A stretch of DNA of 64,000 nt, taken from an uncultured Gemmiger sp. (GTDB lineage: Bacteria > Bacillota > Clostridia > Oscillospirales > Ruminococcaceae). The stretch is from positions 1-64,000 of the forward strand of contig CALWNO010000001.1 in assembly GCA_944382785.1 (NCBI GenBank), read 5' to 3'. The notes under the pieces are model-generated. The model had not been told where the DNA came from. It did no database searches and saw only the letters and a list, made by a program, of their open reading frames with translations. Made by a program: the position numbers and the translations under genes. The stretch's first letter is position 1. Each line of letters opens with the position of its first letter. This document shows positions 18,711 through 25,023 of the stretch, piece by piece.

Positions 18711-19169
18711 ATGAACAAAATGAAAAAGAAACGACAAGGGCATCCATCTTTAAGGCCCAGAACCCATGACGGCAGCGCACAAACGAAACTGATTTTTGCG
18801 GTTTTGCGGAGTTTCCTGGCTGGGGTCGGCAGCGCTGCGGCAGTGTTGTGCCTGCTTTCGGTGATATTTGCCAATACTGGTCTGCCGCTGAATTGGGTGG
18901 GACCTGCAACGTGTATGGCAGCCGGGCTGGGAGCCTTTGTCTCCGGGCTGGTACTCAGCTGCAGTGTGGGACGGCTGCGTCTGTTGGCCGGGGCCGCCTG
19001 TGGCGTATTCTACTGCCTGTGTGCAATTGCAGCCAGTTTGCTGGCTGCGCGCATGCCGTCTGCCAGTGAGGCCAATCTTTCTTTGTTGGCCGTGCTGATG
19101 CTTGGCGCGTTGGCGGGCGGAGCAGCAGGGGCACTGCGCAAAGGCGGCAGCACAGCGGGGGTGCGCTGA
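18711..19169 (+). CDS. TIGR04086-like small membrane protein
   Basis: 152 aa. A basic N-terminus (MNKMKKKRQ) followed by four hydrophobic helices (about residues 28-55, 62-85, 88-112, 120-142) with small-residue-rich GLGAFVSGLVLS and LGALAGGAAGAL; this pattern fits the TIGR04086 membrane-protein family, whose genes commonly follow yajC. No function is known. The ribosome site is embedded in the terminator of yajC. The stop shares one base with the next start (TGATG at 19167-19171), so it is co-translated with the SpoIIM-like gene. Confidence 0.65.
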   Translation: MNKMKKKRQGHPSLRPRTHDGSAQTKLIFAVLRSFLAGVGSAAAVLCLLSVIFANTGLPLNWVGPATCMAAGLGAFVSGLVLSCSVGRLRLLAGAACGVFYCLCAIAASLLAARMPSASEANLSLLAVLMLGALAGGAAGALRKGGSTAGVR

Positions 19170-19855
19170 TGCGCGCCGCCAGGACGGCTGCGCCGGGATT
19201 GTTCCGGGTGCCTATCGGGAATATTCTGAACCAGCGGCAGAGCAATCCGGAAAAAAGCGTGCCGGAACGGGTGCGGAACCGGGAGGATGCAGCATGGTCT
19301 GCCATCCTGCTTTTTGGTCTTTTGTTCTTTGCGGGATATCTGGGCGGCGTTTTCAAAGGTCGCTCCGGGCAATCGGAGCTGGGAGAGCAACTGGCCGGGT
19401 ACTACAGGTCGGCAGAACACTTTTCTGCCTTTGTGCCATTGTTTCTTGACCTTTTCGGTGCCGCTCTGCTGCAGGCGGTACTGGTATTGGCTTGTGGGGT
19501 CAGCGCTGTGGGCAGCGGATTCCTGTGCCTGTACTTTGCAGCCCGTGGTGCTGTGCTGGGACTCTGTGCCGCCAGTGTTTTTGTCCAGGGCGGTACCAAG
19601 GGTCTGGTTGTGCACTGGATGCTGACCTGCCTGCCGGATTTAGGGGTGTTTTTGGTCATGCTGTGGCTGGCGGTGCAAGCCAATCGATGTGCCGGTGGTC
19701 TCTTGCGGATGGTACTGAGTAACAGCACACATCTCAGACAGATGCTGCCTGTCAAGCGATTGCTTCTGCGCTTTGCGACCGTGCTTGCGCTGAGTGCAGT
19801 TCTGAGCCTGGTGGGAGCGGCATCAGGAGTCCTCTTCGCCGGGGTCCTCCTCTGA
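19169..19855 (+). CDS. Stage II sporulation protein M-like membrane protein
   Basis: 228 aa with about five to six membrane helices: about 45-62 (LLFGLLFFAGYLGGVF), 88-110, 115-135, 145-168, 200-225. SpoIIM is one of the three proteins (with SpoIID and SpoIIP) that drive septal thinning and engulfment of the forespore. The call rests on topology, size and position: spoIIM sits beside a Xer recombinase gene in Bacillus and many clostridia, as here. Sequence similarity by eye is modest. Its 3' end overlaps the convergent recombinase gene by 33 nt. Confidence 0.65.
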   Translation: MRAARTAAPGLFRVPIGNILNQRQSNPEKSVPERVRNREDAAWSAILLFGLLFFAGYLGGVFKGRSGQSELGEQLAGYYRSAEHFSAFVPLFLDLFGAALLQAVLVLACGVSAVGSGFLCLYFAARGAVLGLCAASVFVQGGTKGLVVHWMLTCLPDLGVFLVMLWLAVQANRCAGGLLRMVLSNSTHLRQMLPVKRLLLRFATVLALSAVLSLVGAASGVLFAGVLL

Positions 19856-20881
19856 AGGAATCTTTTGCTGGGGCGTAAATTTGTGGGAGGAAAGGGGAGA
19901 GGCGGCTACGGCTTCCCGTAGCTGCTGTTGATTGATGTGGGTGTAAATCTGCGTGGTAGAGACATTTTCGTGCCCCAGAATTTCTTTGAGAGCCAGCATA
20001 TCCACGCCGCCCTGATACATGAGTGTAGCTGCGGTATGCCGAAGCTTGTGCGGTGAATATCCGCGGCCCGACAGTCCGGCACTTTGCAGGCAGCGTTCCA
20101 CAATCTGCTGGACACGGCGGGCGGTCAGACGCTTTCCGGTTCGTTTGGAAACGAACAAGGCGTTCGGCTCTGCCAGATGGGGCAGCGCAGTCCGTGCCGG
20201 CAGATAATGAGACAAGGCGTCCTGACAGGCGTTGTTCAGATAAACCAGACGTTCTTTGCCACCTTTACCGGTAATGCGGATGGTGCCGTCCTTGAAATCA
20301 CTGAGGTTGATGGTGATCAGCTCCGCCAGGCGCATACCGCAGTTGAGGAAGAGCGTGAGAATGCAAAAATCCCGCTCATAAAAATCACTTTGTATATTAT
20401 TTAACAAAGATAAACTTTCCTCGGCGGACAGATATTTGGGCAACGTCTTTTTGGGTGATCCCAGACTGATGTTGGCGGTTGGGTCTTCCTGCAAAAGATT
20501 CATCTGGTTGCACAGATATCCGAAAAATCCACGCAAAGCCGACAGCTTGCGGGCTCTGGCCTTGGGGCCATTTTCATTGGTGCGCACGTAATCCAGGTAA
20601 TTCAGGATATCCCGTTTCCGGATGCTGCGGATCTGATCCATCGTGATGCGGGTCAGGTCGATCTCAGCGGGATTTTCTTCCAGCGTTTGCTGAGTGCACA
20701 GGGACCAGGTGACCATCATATATCGAAAGAACCCCCGCAGATCAAGGTAGTATCCGTTGACGGTGCGCGGAGACCGAAGTTTCACAAAGTCGAGGTAATG
20801 AAGATATTCAATCACGGTGTCAGGCACATCCAGATACGGGGCGTGACGTTCGGGATGGGCAACGTCTATATAAGTACTCAT
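19823..20881 (-). CDS. XerC/XerD-type tyrosine recombinase
   Basis: 352 aa, somewhat longer than the usual ~300 because of short N- and C-terminal extensions. N-terminal SAM-like domain (about 20-130), then the catalytic domain with all six residues: Arg in NCGMRLAEL, Lys in GKGGKERLVYLN, His-x-x-Arg in SPHKLRHTAAT, His in LGHENVSTTQIYTH and the Tyr nucleophile in the same stretch. The STTQIYTH ending is typical of host Xer proteins that resolve chromosome dimers at dif. Synteny with a SpoIIM-like gene supports a chromosomal XerD-like role. I chose ATG 20881 (GAAAGG upstream) over ATG 20911. Its promoter at 21073-21101 lies beyond a palindrome at the edge of a GC-rich insertion; see that entry. 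Confidence 0.88.
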   Translation of the reverse strand: MSTYIDVAHPERHAPYLDVPDTVIEYLHYLDFVKLRSPRTVNGYYLDLRGFFRYMMVTWSLCTQQTLEENPAEIDLTRITMDQIRSIRKRDILNYLDYVRTNENGPKARARKLSALRGFFGYLCNQMNLLQEDPTANISLGSPKKTLPKYLSAEESLSLLNNIQSDFYERDFCILTLFLNCGMRLAELITINLSDFKDGTIRITGKGGKERLVYLNNACQDALSHYLPARTALPHLAEPNALFVSKRTGKRLTARRVQQIVERCLQSAGLSGRGYSPHKLRHTAATLMYQGGVDMLALKEILGHENVSTTQIYTHINQQQLREAVAASPLSSHKFTPQQKIPSEEDPGEEDS

Positions 20882-21027
20882 CAGAAAGCAACCTTTCTGA
20901 AACATATCCATTGGAGAGTCTGCTTATGAGGAAACCGGTACACCGACGCGTTGACCTTTTGTCCGGCCAGTGTTTAGAAACGGTTGAGCCAGCCTAACGG
21001 CGATTGAGTGCAATTGATCTCCCCTTT

Positions 21028-21055
21028 ATTTCGCTAAACTTACATTTAGCGAAAT
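21028..21055. repeat. Palindrome at the left end of the GC-rich insertion
   Basis: Perfect 11-bp arms ATTTCGCTAAA / TTTAGCGAAAT around a 6-bp centre, the geometry of a Xer-type core site or a dimeric repressor operator. A related palindrome pair lies at 24843-24902. It begins 17 nt after the -10 box of the minus-strand promoter at 21073. It does not match the Firmicutes dif consensus. Confidence 0.8.
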
Positions 21056-21072
21056 GCTAGCACCTTGCCCTC

Positions 21073-21101
21073 ACTATACCATACCGCCGCCCTCATGTCA
21101 A
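21073..21101 (-). promoter_or_regulatory. Promoter reading into the left palindrome and xer
   Basis: Minus strand TTGACA-17 nt-TATAGT. The palindrome ATTTCGCTAAATG starts exactly 17 nt after the -10 box. The spacer ends ATGG, as in the promoter at 24920-24948, which has the same distance to its own palindrome. Confidence 0.8.
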
Positions 21102-21790
21102 GCCTTTTTTGCTTTGGTCTCTCGCCCAGCGGGCAAGGCGCTGCAACGACCACGAAGGGCGGCACACAAACCGGGAACGCAAAGCAGCCGGAGGGAGCCC
21201 CACCCCCCGCCCGCCCCGTGGGGCGGGGGCGCACCTCGGGAGGACGCAGCAGGCCAAACCAGAAGAGCGAAGTTTAGCGGGCAAAAGAAAAAGGCCAGCC
21301 AAACGGCCAGCCCTTTTCCAGAGAAACGCTTGCGCGTCCCCCCTCGGTGCAATATTATAATACCACAACAACCAAGGGTTGTCAACACTTTTTTGCCAGG
21401 CCATGGCCGGAAAATTCCCGCGATTACCACGCCGCGCCTCGAGCGCGCCTACATCCTCACACCATCCGCGCCGCCCGCCGCACGATGCGCGGCGCACAGC
21501 GCTACCGGTACCACACCAGAAGCACCACACAACCCGTTTTCTTTCTCGCTCCGAACGCTGCCTAAAATGTAACCCCGCCCGGCCCCAGCATGGGGCCGGG
21601 CTGCCCCTTTTGTTGCACTCCGCCTCCACAAAACGGCACTTTATTACCTGGGTGCCGTTTTGTTCCGGCGTCCCGGGGTTCGCTCGCCTAACCCGGCTCG
21701 CCCGCCCTCAATGGGCGGCCCCGGCGCGCTGCGGCGCGGTGCAGGGGCGGGCGCGCTGGCACAGTCCAGCCCAAACCGCAAGGGGCATGC

Positions 21791-21840
21791 CCGCGCTGAC
21801 GCGCGGCGGCCCTCTGTTCTGTCTGTTTGGGCCGCCCTTG
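21791..21840. repeat. 50-bp direct repeat, copy 1
   Basis: Starts CCGCGCTGACGCGCGG and contains GGCGGCCC / GGGCCGCC arms around a 16-nt T-rich loop. Copy 2 is at 22160-22209, with differences only in the loop. Confidence 0.85.
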
Positions 21841-22002
21841 CGTTTTGGTCTGGCCGGTGCCCACTCGGCGCGGGCGGCAACTGTGCCCCGCAGGGGCACG
21901 CTGCCGCCCACCGCCTGCGCGCCTGACGCTGCGGCCTTTTCGGTGTTCCGCTGCACGGGCCCCCGTGGACTAATGGGGCCCGTTTGCTCCACGCTTTTTG
22001 AA

Positions 22003-22034
22003 ATGCCCGCACACTTGTGCGGGCATGTTTTTTT
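22003..22034 (+). terminator. Strong terminator inside the element
   Basis: ATGCCCGCACA / TGTGCGGGCAT with a 2-nt loop, followed by a run of T (22028-22034). No upstream plus-strand gene is recognised, so it may end a non-coding transcript. Confidence 0.8.
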
Positions 22035-22159
22035 GGCCGCAGCCGTTTTCCACAGGCCAACCCATCAGCGCCGAAGCCCCGGCAACCGCACCACCACAGA
22101 AGGCCCTACCGCTGCCCTGCCTGGCACTCCCAGTATACAGGGGTTGTCAAGGGTCGCAA

Positions 22160-22209
22160 CCGCGCTGACGCGCGGCGGCCCTCTGTTCTGCCTTTGTGGG
22201 CCGCCCTTG
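22160..22209. repeat. 50-bp direct repeat, copy 2
   Basis: Second copy of the repeat at 21791; the GGCGGCCC/GGGCCGCC stem is kept while the loop has changed, which points to a conserved folded structure. It ends about 55 nt before the hypothetical gene at 22264. Confidence 0.85.
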
Positions 22210-22263
22210 CCTGCCCCCTGTCTCCTTCCCGTGCCCAACCAGGGCAGAAAGGGGTTCACCAAC

Positions 22264-22593
22264 ATGGATATTGACATCATCGCCACGTATAACACGCCAC
22301 CCACCGCCACCGACTTGGCTCCATACCGCCGCCAACTCCGCACCGCCCTGCGGCTTGCCGGTGCGGCCGGCGCAACCCTCAACGCACTTGATCAGCGCGA
22401 TAAAGCCGCCCGCGCCGCCAAACCTCACGACAGTTACTCCCGGTATTACCCCTCAAAAGAGACAAGCGCAGCCTCAAAAGCCTATGCAAAACTTCTCCGT
22501 CAAGCGCTCGAAGCCGCGTGTGTGCTGTATGCCGCCGGTGACCTTACCGCCGAACAACTGGCCCAGGTCCTCAACCCGCTGTGCCCTCCCTAA
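22264..22593 (+). CDS. Hypothetical protein of the mini-element
   Basis: 109 aa, not recognised. Predicted soluble and mainly helical, Ala/Leu-rich, with LAPYRRQLRTALRLAGAAGATLNALDQ and a second helical half with QALEAACVLYAAGDLTAEQLAQVLNPL. AAAGGGG lies 8 nt before ATG 22264. It is convergent with the recombinase gene, 53 nt away. Its place beside the repeats could suit a control or nucleoid-type protein, but nothing in the sequence shows this. Confidence 0.55.
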   Translation: MDIDIIATYNTPPTATDLAPYRRQLRTALRLAGAAGATLNALDQRDKAARAAKPHDSYSRYYPSKETSAASKAYAKLLRQALEAACVLYAAGDLTAEQLAQVLNPLCPP

Positions 22594-22646
22594 GGGGGGG
22601 GCACCCCATCGCTGCCGCCAGCCCCGCCGCCGTGGGCCGGGGTATG

Positions 22647-23198
22647 TTATTTCTTTTTCGTCCTGGTCAAGGCCCGCAGCTCCTCGGCGGACAGCTTGTC
22701 CGAGAGGGCATACAGCATCGTCACCGCCAGGTGCCCGGGGTCGTGATTCAGCGCCGCCCCGGTTTTGGTCAGGCTCCCGGTGCTGCGGAACTTCTCCACG
22801 GCGTAGACTTTGCGGGCGCTGTGCGGGCTGACCTGTTGCCGGGCTCCCAACTCCCCGCCGCGCTGAAACATACGGGCGGCCCGCTTCACGTCTTTGTACA
22901 CGGCTTGCCGGGTGCGGTGCTTGCGCCAGTCGTTGCGCCCTTCAAAGGCCCACAGCCGCCCGGCCTGCCCAAGAACCCGTAACTGCAATGCCGCCGGGAT
23001 GTATACCCGGCGAGTTTTCCCTGTTTTCTGTTCCTTCACGGTGAAGCGCTGCCGTTTGACCTGCTCGGTGCGCAGCGTCAGCACGTCCCCCACCCGCAGG
23101 CCCGTGGCGAGCATCACTTCCATAACAAGCCGGTTTTCCGGCATCAGTGCCGCGAGTACAAGCCCCAGCGGCTCCGGTTTAATGTAGCTGCTTCGCAT
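22647..23198 (-). CDS. Minimal tyrosine recombinase of the mini-element
   Basis: Only 183 aa: essentially a catalytic domain without the usual N-terminal core-binding domain. The catalytic set is present: Arg in LATGLRVGDVLTLR (about residue 35), Lys in KEQKTGKTRRVYIP, His-x-x-Arg in SPHSARKVYAV, then His in DPGHLAVTMLYAL with the candidate nucleophile Tyr. Spacing between these motifs is close to normal, so it may be active. It is the last gene of the minus-strand group, 113 nt beyond rep and separated from it by a large hairpin. It is the obvious candidate for integration at the TTTAGCGAAA sites, perhaps with help from the host Xer protein encoded next door. Confidence 0.8.
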   Translation of the reverse strand: MRSSYIKPEPLGLVLAALMPENRLVMEVMLATGLRVGDVLTLRTEQVKRQRFTVKEQKTGKTRRVYIPAALQLRVLGQAGRLWAFEGRNDWRKHRTRQAVYKDVKRAARMFQRGGELGARQQVSPHSARKVYAVEKFRSTGSLTKTGAALNHDPGHLAVTMLYALSDKLSAEELRALTRTKKK

Positions 23199-23257
23199 AT
23201 TCTTGCCCCCTGTCTACTTTCCCGAAATTGTCAACTGCCCGGACGGTCGCAGCGAAA

Positions 23258-23299
23258 AGGGCCCGCAGGCCAGCGGCATGCCGCTGATCTGCGGGCCCT
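23258..23299 (-). terminator. Long hairpin between rep and recombinase genes
   Basis: Outer arms AGGGCCCGCAG / CTGCGGGCCCT and inner palindrome CAGCGGCATGCCGCTG give an almost uninterrupted stem; on the minus strand TTTTC follows. It may terminate or attenuate rep transcripts, or be a replication structure. Confidence 0.6.
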
Positions 23300-23311
23300 G
23301 TGTGCCCTTAA

Positions 23312-24277
23312 TTATGTGTTCTGCACCTCCTTTGCGAACGGGTCACGACCGCCCACAATGGGGGCCGCCCCGTCCTCCCAGCCGCTCCACTCCCATGCGG
23401 GCACGTCCGGGCCCGGCTGGTGCTCGCCATTTTCCAGCCGTTCCACCCATGCCCGCACCGGCTTGTATGCCGCCGGGTCAAATTCCAGCACATAACCCGC
23501 CGCCTCCAACAGAGCCCGCATCTTTTCGGCTTTACGCCGTCCCAGTTCTCGCAGCCTGTCCGGCTCGCGCAGCAACGTGGAAAATATAAAGCGGTCTGTG
23601 TCATGTAAGCGGGCTATGTCCATCCCTGTTTGAAAGCCTGTCCGCCGGTATACCCGGGGCCATATCGCCGCCACTTCCGGGGCCCCGGCCAGGCCTTCCA
23701 CCGTGACCTCCAAGCGGGTCAGCGGTTCCGGCAGGTTGCTTTCCAACTGCTTGTTGTACAGCTTGCAACGGCCCGGCTGGTTGCGGGCTCCCACGTACTG
23801 GGTGCGGTTGCTTGCGCTGTGCGTCTGCTCCTCATACATGCGGGCATCCTTGACCAGCTCGAAATCCTCCCGAGGGGCCGGTATGTCCACCGCCAGGTCC
23901 CACGCCTTGACCGCGCAGCCATCCAGCAGGCGCATGCGCTGCCGCAGCATCTTCAACAGCCATAGCAGCGACCGGCAAGGCCATACCTTGTTAGGGTTGA
24001 ACTCCAATTTTGCGTTATCGCCCTGCCTGCTTTTGCCGTACTCATTCAGCCCCACACCCAGCCAGTACGACCGCCCACCATCCAGCTTGATGCTGAACTG
24101 GTTGCGGTATGTTCCCGGGCGGCGGCTTTCCCAGTGGTCGAACTCAATCCAGACCGAGCGCGCCAATGCGTCTAGCAGCTCCTGCGCCGTGGTGTAACGC
24201 AGCCGGAACACCATTTGCACCTTGTCGCAGCTGTATGTCTCCCCGCCCTTCCCTTTTCCTTCTACTGCGTATCTCAT
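23312..24277 (-). CDS. Rep protein, rolling-circle / filamentous-phage replication initiator type
   Basis: 321 aa. The pattern of an N-terminal domain with VWIEFDHWESRRPGTYRNQFSIKL, the conserved KLEFNPNKV strand, the central WDLAVDIPAP block and PEPLTRLEVTVEGL resembles the Rep_trans and phage CRI/RstA-like initiators found in plasmids and filamentous phages. Such proteins nick one strand at the origin through a tyrosine. I cannot point with certainty to the catalytic Tyr. The ATG at 24277 lacks an obvious ribosome site and lies within a small palindrome ATGTAC...GTACAT (24276-24291); an internal ATG further on is possible. It follows the SSB-like gene by 43 nt, separated by a hairpin. High GC like the rest of the element. 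Confidence 0.7.
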   Translation of the reverse strand: MRYAVEGKGKGGETYSCDKVQMVFRLRYTTAQELLDALARSVWIEFDHWESRRPGTYRNQFSIKLDGGRSYWLGVGLNEYGKSRQGDNAKLEFNPNKVWPCRSLLWLLKMLRQRMRLLDGCAVKAWDLAVDIPAPREDFELVKDARMYEEQTHSASNRTQYVGARNQPGRCKLYNKQLESNLPEPLTRLEVTVEGLAGAPEVAAIWPRVYRRTGFQTGMDIARLHDTDRFIFSTLLREPDRLRELGRRKAEKMRALLEAAGYVLEFDPAAYKPVRAWVERLENGEHQPGPDVPAWEWSGWEDGAAPIVGGRDPFAKEVQNT

Positions 24278-24293
24278 GTACGTTTGTACATAA

Positions 24294-24322
24294 GATTCGC
24301 CCTATTAGATACGGGGCGAATC
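24294..24322 (-). terminator. Hairpin between SSB-like gene and rep
   Basis: GATTCGCCC / GGGCGAATC arms with an 11-nt loop, overlapping the stop codon of the upstream gene. No T-run; likely attenuation or mRNA processing rather than full termination. Confidence 0.45.
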
Positions 24323-24557
24323 AGGCCAGCACCGCCAGCTTCAAGCGGCCTTCCCGTTCAGCCAGACCCAGCCGCACCACGTCGCCGGGCTTGTACTCTC
24401 GGCGGCTGTAGATGAACCCCACACGCCCGCGGGCATCCTGCATGTACAGCCGGAACATGATAGTATCCTGTTCACCGTTTTTGCCCCGGAACAGGTCGGG
24501 GGCCACCGCCAGGACGGTGGCCTGCATCGTGGCAGCCCCGTTCACAACGTCAGCCAT
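24321..24557 (-). CDS. Small protein, possible single-strand DNA-binding protein
   Basis: 78 aa. A compact beta-rich protein (MQATVLAVAPDLF, DTIMFRLYMQDARGRVGFIY, YKPGDVVRLGLAEREGRLKLAVLA) whose strand pattern and size suit an OB-fold or the gene V-type ssDNA-binding protein of filamentous phages. Its place immediately before rep is the place of such genes in those replicons. Function is inferred from context. Its start overlaps the end of the preceding gene by 8 nt. Confidence 0.5.
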   Translation of the reverse strand: MADVVNGAATMQATVLAVAPDLFRGKNGEQDTIMFRLYMQDARGRVGFIYSRREYKPGDVVRLGLAEREGRLKLAVLA

Positions 24558-24774
24558 TTTGCGCGCCCCCTTCCGCAGTCGGCAGCATGTCCAGCAGCCC
24601 CGTCACCACCATGGACAACGATTCATCCAGCGGGGCATGCCATTCCCGCAGCACGTCGCTGGCCAGCGACTCCTTCAGCAACCGCACACGCACCTGTTGC
24701 ACCGTGCTGATGAGCGCAAACACCTGCACCCGCGTGGGACGCACCGCGCCCCGCTTGTTCCGATACCTTGCCAT
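24550..24774 (-). CDS. Small hypothetical protein, first gene of the rep operon
   Basis: 74 aa. A basic start (MARYRNKRGAVRPTRVQ) then a helical body ending in an acidic/neutral tail. Not recognised. ATG 24774 has AAAGAGG 6 nt upstream; a longer reading frame upstream runs through the palindromes and terminator and is rejected. The basic N-terminus could bind nucleic acid (copy control, accessory factor), but this is speculation. Confidence 0.5.
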   Translation of the reverse strand: MARYRNKRGAVRPTRVQVFALISTVQQVRVRLLKESLASDVLREWHAPLDESLSMVVTGLLDMLPTAEGGAQNG

Positions 24775-24798
24775 TTTGTACCTCTTTCCGCGGGCAGC

Positions 24799-24830
24799 AA
24801 AAAAGGCCCGCACCGTATTAAGTGCAAGCC
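24799..24830 (-). terminator. Leader terminator ahead of the rep operon
   Basis: Minus strand GGCTTGCAC / GTGCGGGCC (two G-U pairs) followed by TTTTTT, lying between the promoter at 24920 and the first gene at 24774. It would attenuate the operon. Confidence 0.75.
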
Positions 24831-24842
24831 TTTGTCCGCATC

Positions 24843-24902
24843 TCGCTAAATGGCAATTTAGCGAATAGCAAGTTTTCGCTAAATTAAAACATTTAGCGAA
24901 AT
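24843..24902. repeat. Two TTTAGCGAAA-type palindromes at the right end
   Basis: First: TCGCTAAA (24843-24850), 6-bp centre, TTTAGCGA (24857-24864). Second: TTTTCGCTAAA (24873-24883), 8-bp centre, TTTAGCGAAAT (24892-24902). A lone TTTCGC half follows at 24910. The second matches the left palindrome at 21028-21055 apart from a longer centre. They lie just downstream of the promoter at 24920-24948. Confidence 0.85.
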
Positions 24903-24919
24903 AATATGTTTCGCTTTTT

Positions 24920-24948
24920 ACTATACCATGGTTTTCCCTGCCTGTCAA
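24920..24948 (-). promoter_or_regulatory. Promoter reading into the rep operon
   Basis: Minus strand TTGACA-17 nt-TATAGT, a near-consensus promoter. Distance from -10 to the palindrome is 17 nt, the same as on the left side of the element. Its flanks look like host sequence. Confidence 0.88.
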
Positions 24949-24967
24949 AGAAATTCTTGAACGATGA

Positions 24968-25016
24968 CAATACCCGGGCTGCCGTACATGCAAGACACGG
25001 TTCAGCCCGGGTATTG
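24968..25016 (-). terminator. Hairpin after the TIM-barrel gene
   Basis: 14-bp arms CAATACCCGGGCTG / CAGCCCGGGTATTG with a 21-nt loop, just behind the stop at 25024. Weak T-run on the minus strand. Confidence 0.65.
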
Positions 25017-25023
25017 GTTTGTA

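Larger units (their letters stand above)
21102..22263. other. GC-rich, hairpin-rich non-coding stretch
   Basis: No convincing gene in 1.16 kb; open frames here lack ribosome sites and are low-complexity Arg/Pro/Ala translations. It holds GC-rich stem-loops (for instance CCCGGCCCC/GGGGCCGGG at 21579-21602, ACAAAACGGCAC/GTGCCGTTTTGT at 21628-21663, GGGCCCC/GGGGCCC around 21957-21981), a 50-bp direct repeat and a strong terminator. A replication origin or packaging-type signal of the element is possible. Confidence 0.6.
21042..24902. mobile_element. Candidate mini-element: Rep, SSB-like protein, small tyrosine recombinase
   Basis: About 3.9 kb, clearly richer in GC than its flanks, bounded by the 14-bp direct repeat ACATTTAGCGAAAT (21042-21055 and 24889-24902). 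Contents on the minus strand: two small genes, rep, recombinase; on the plus strand a 109-aa hypothetical gene and 1.2 kb of hairpin-rich non-coding DNA. No capsid, Zot-type ATPase, relaxase or conjugation gene is present. The organisation suggests an integrated rolling-circle plasmid or a satellite related to filamentous phage replicons. Boundaries are inferred from repeats and composition. Confidence 0.6.

Noticed and set aside
21028..21055. Host dif site beside the Xer gene
   Set aside because: The 11-6-11 geometry fits, but the sequence does not resemble the Firmicutes dif consensus and it recurs at 24843-24902.
22160..22209. Start of a CRISPR-like or tandem array
   Set aside because: Only two copies, 369 bp apart, with no regular spacer structure.
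21379..22263. Upstream extension of the 109-aa hypothetical gene to a ~400-aa protein
   Set aside because: The extension crosses hairpins, the 50-bp repeats and a strong terminator and is low-complexity Arg/Pro; the ATG at 22264 has a good ribosome site.
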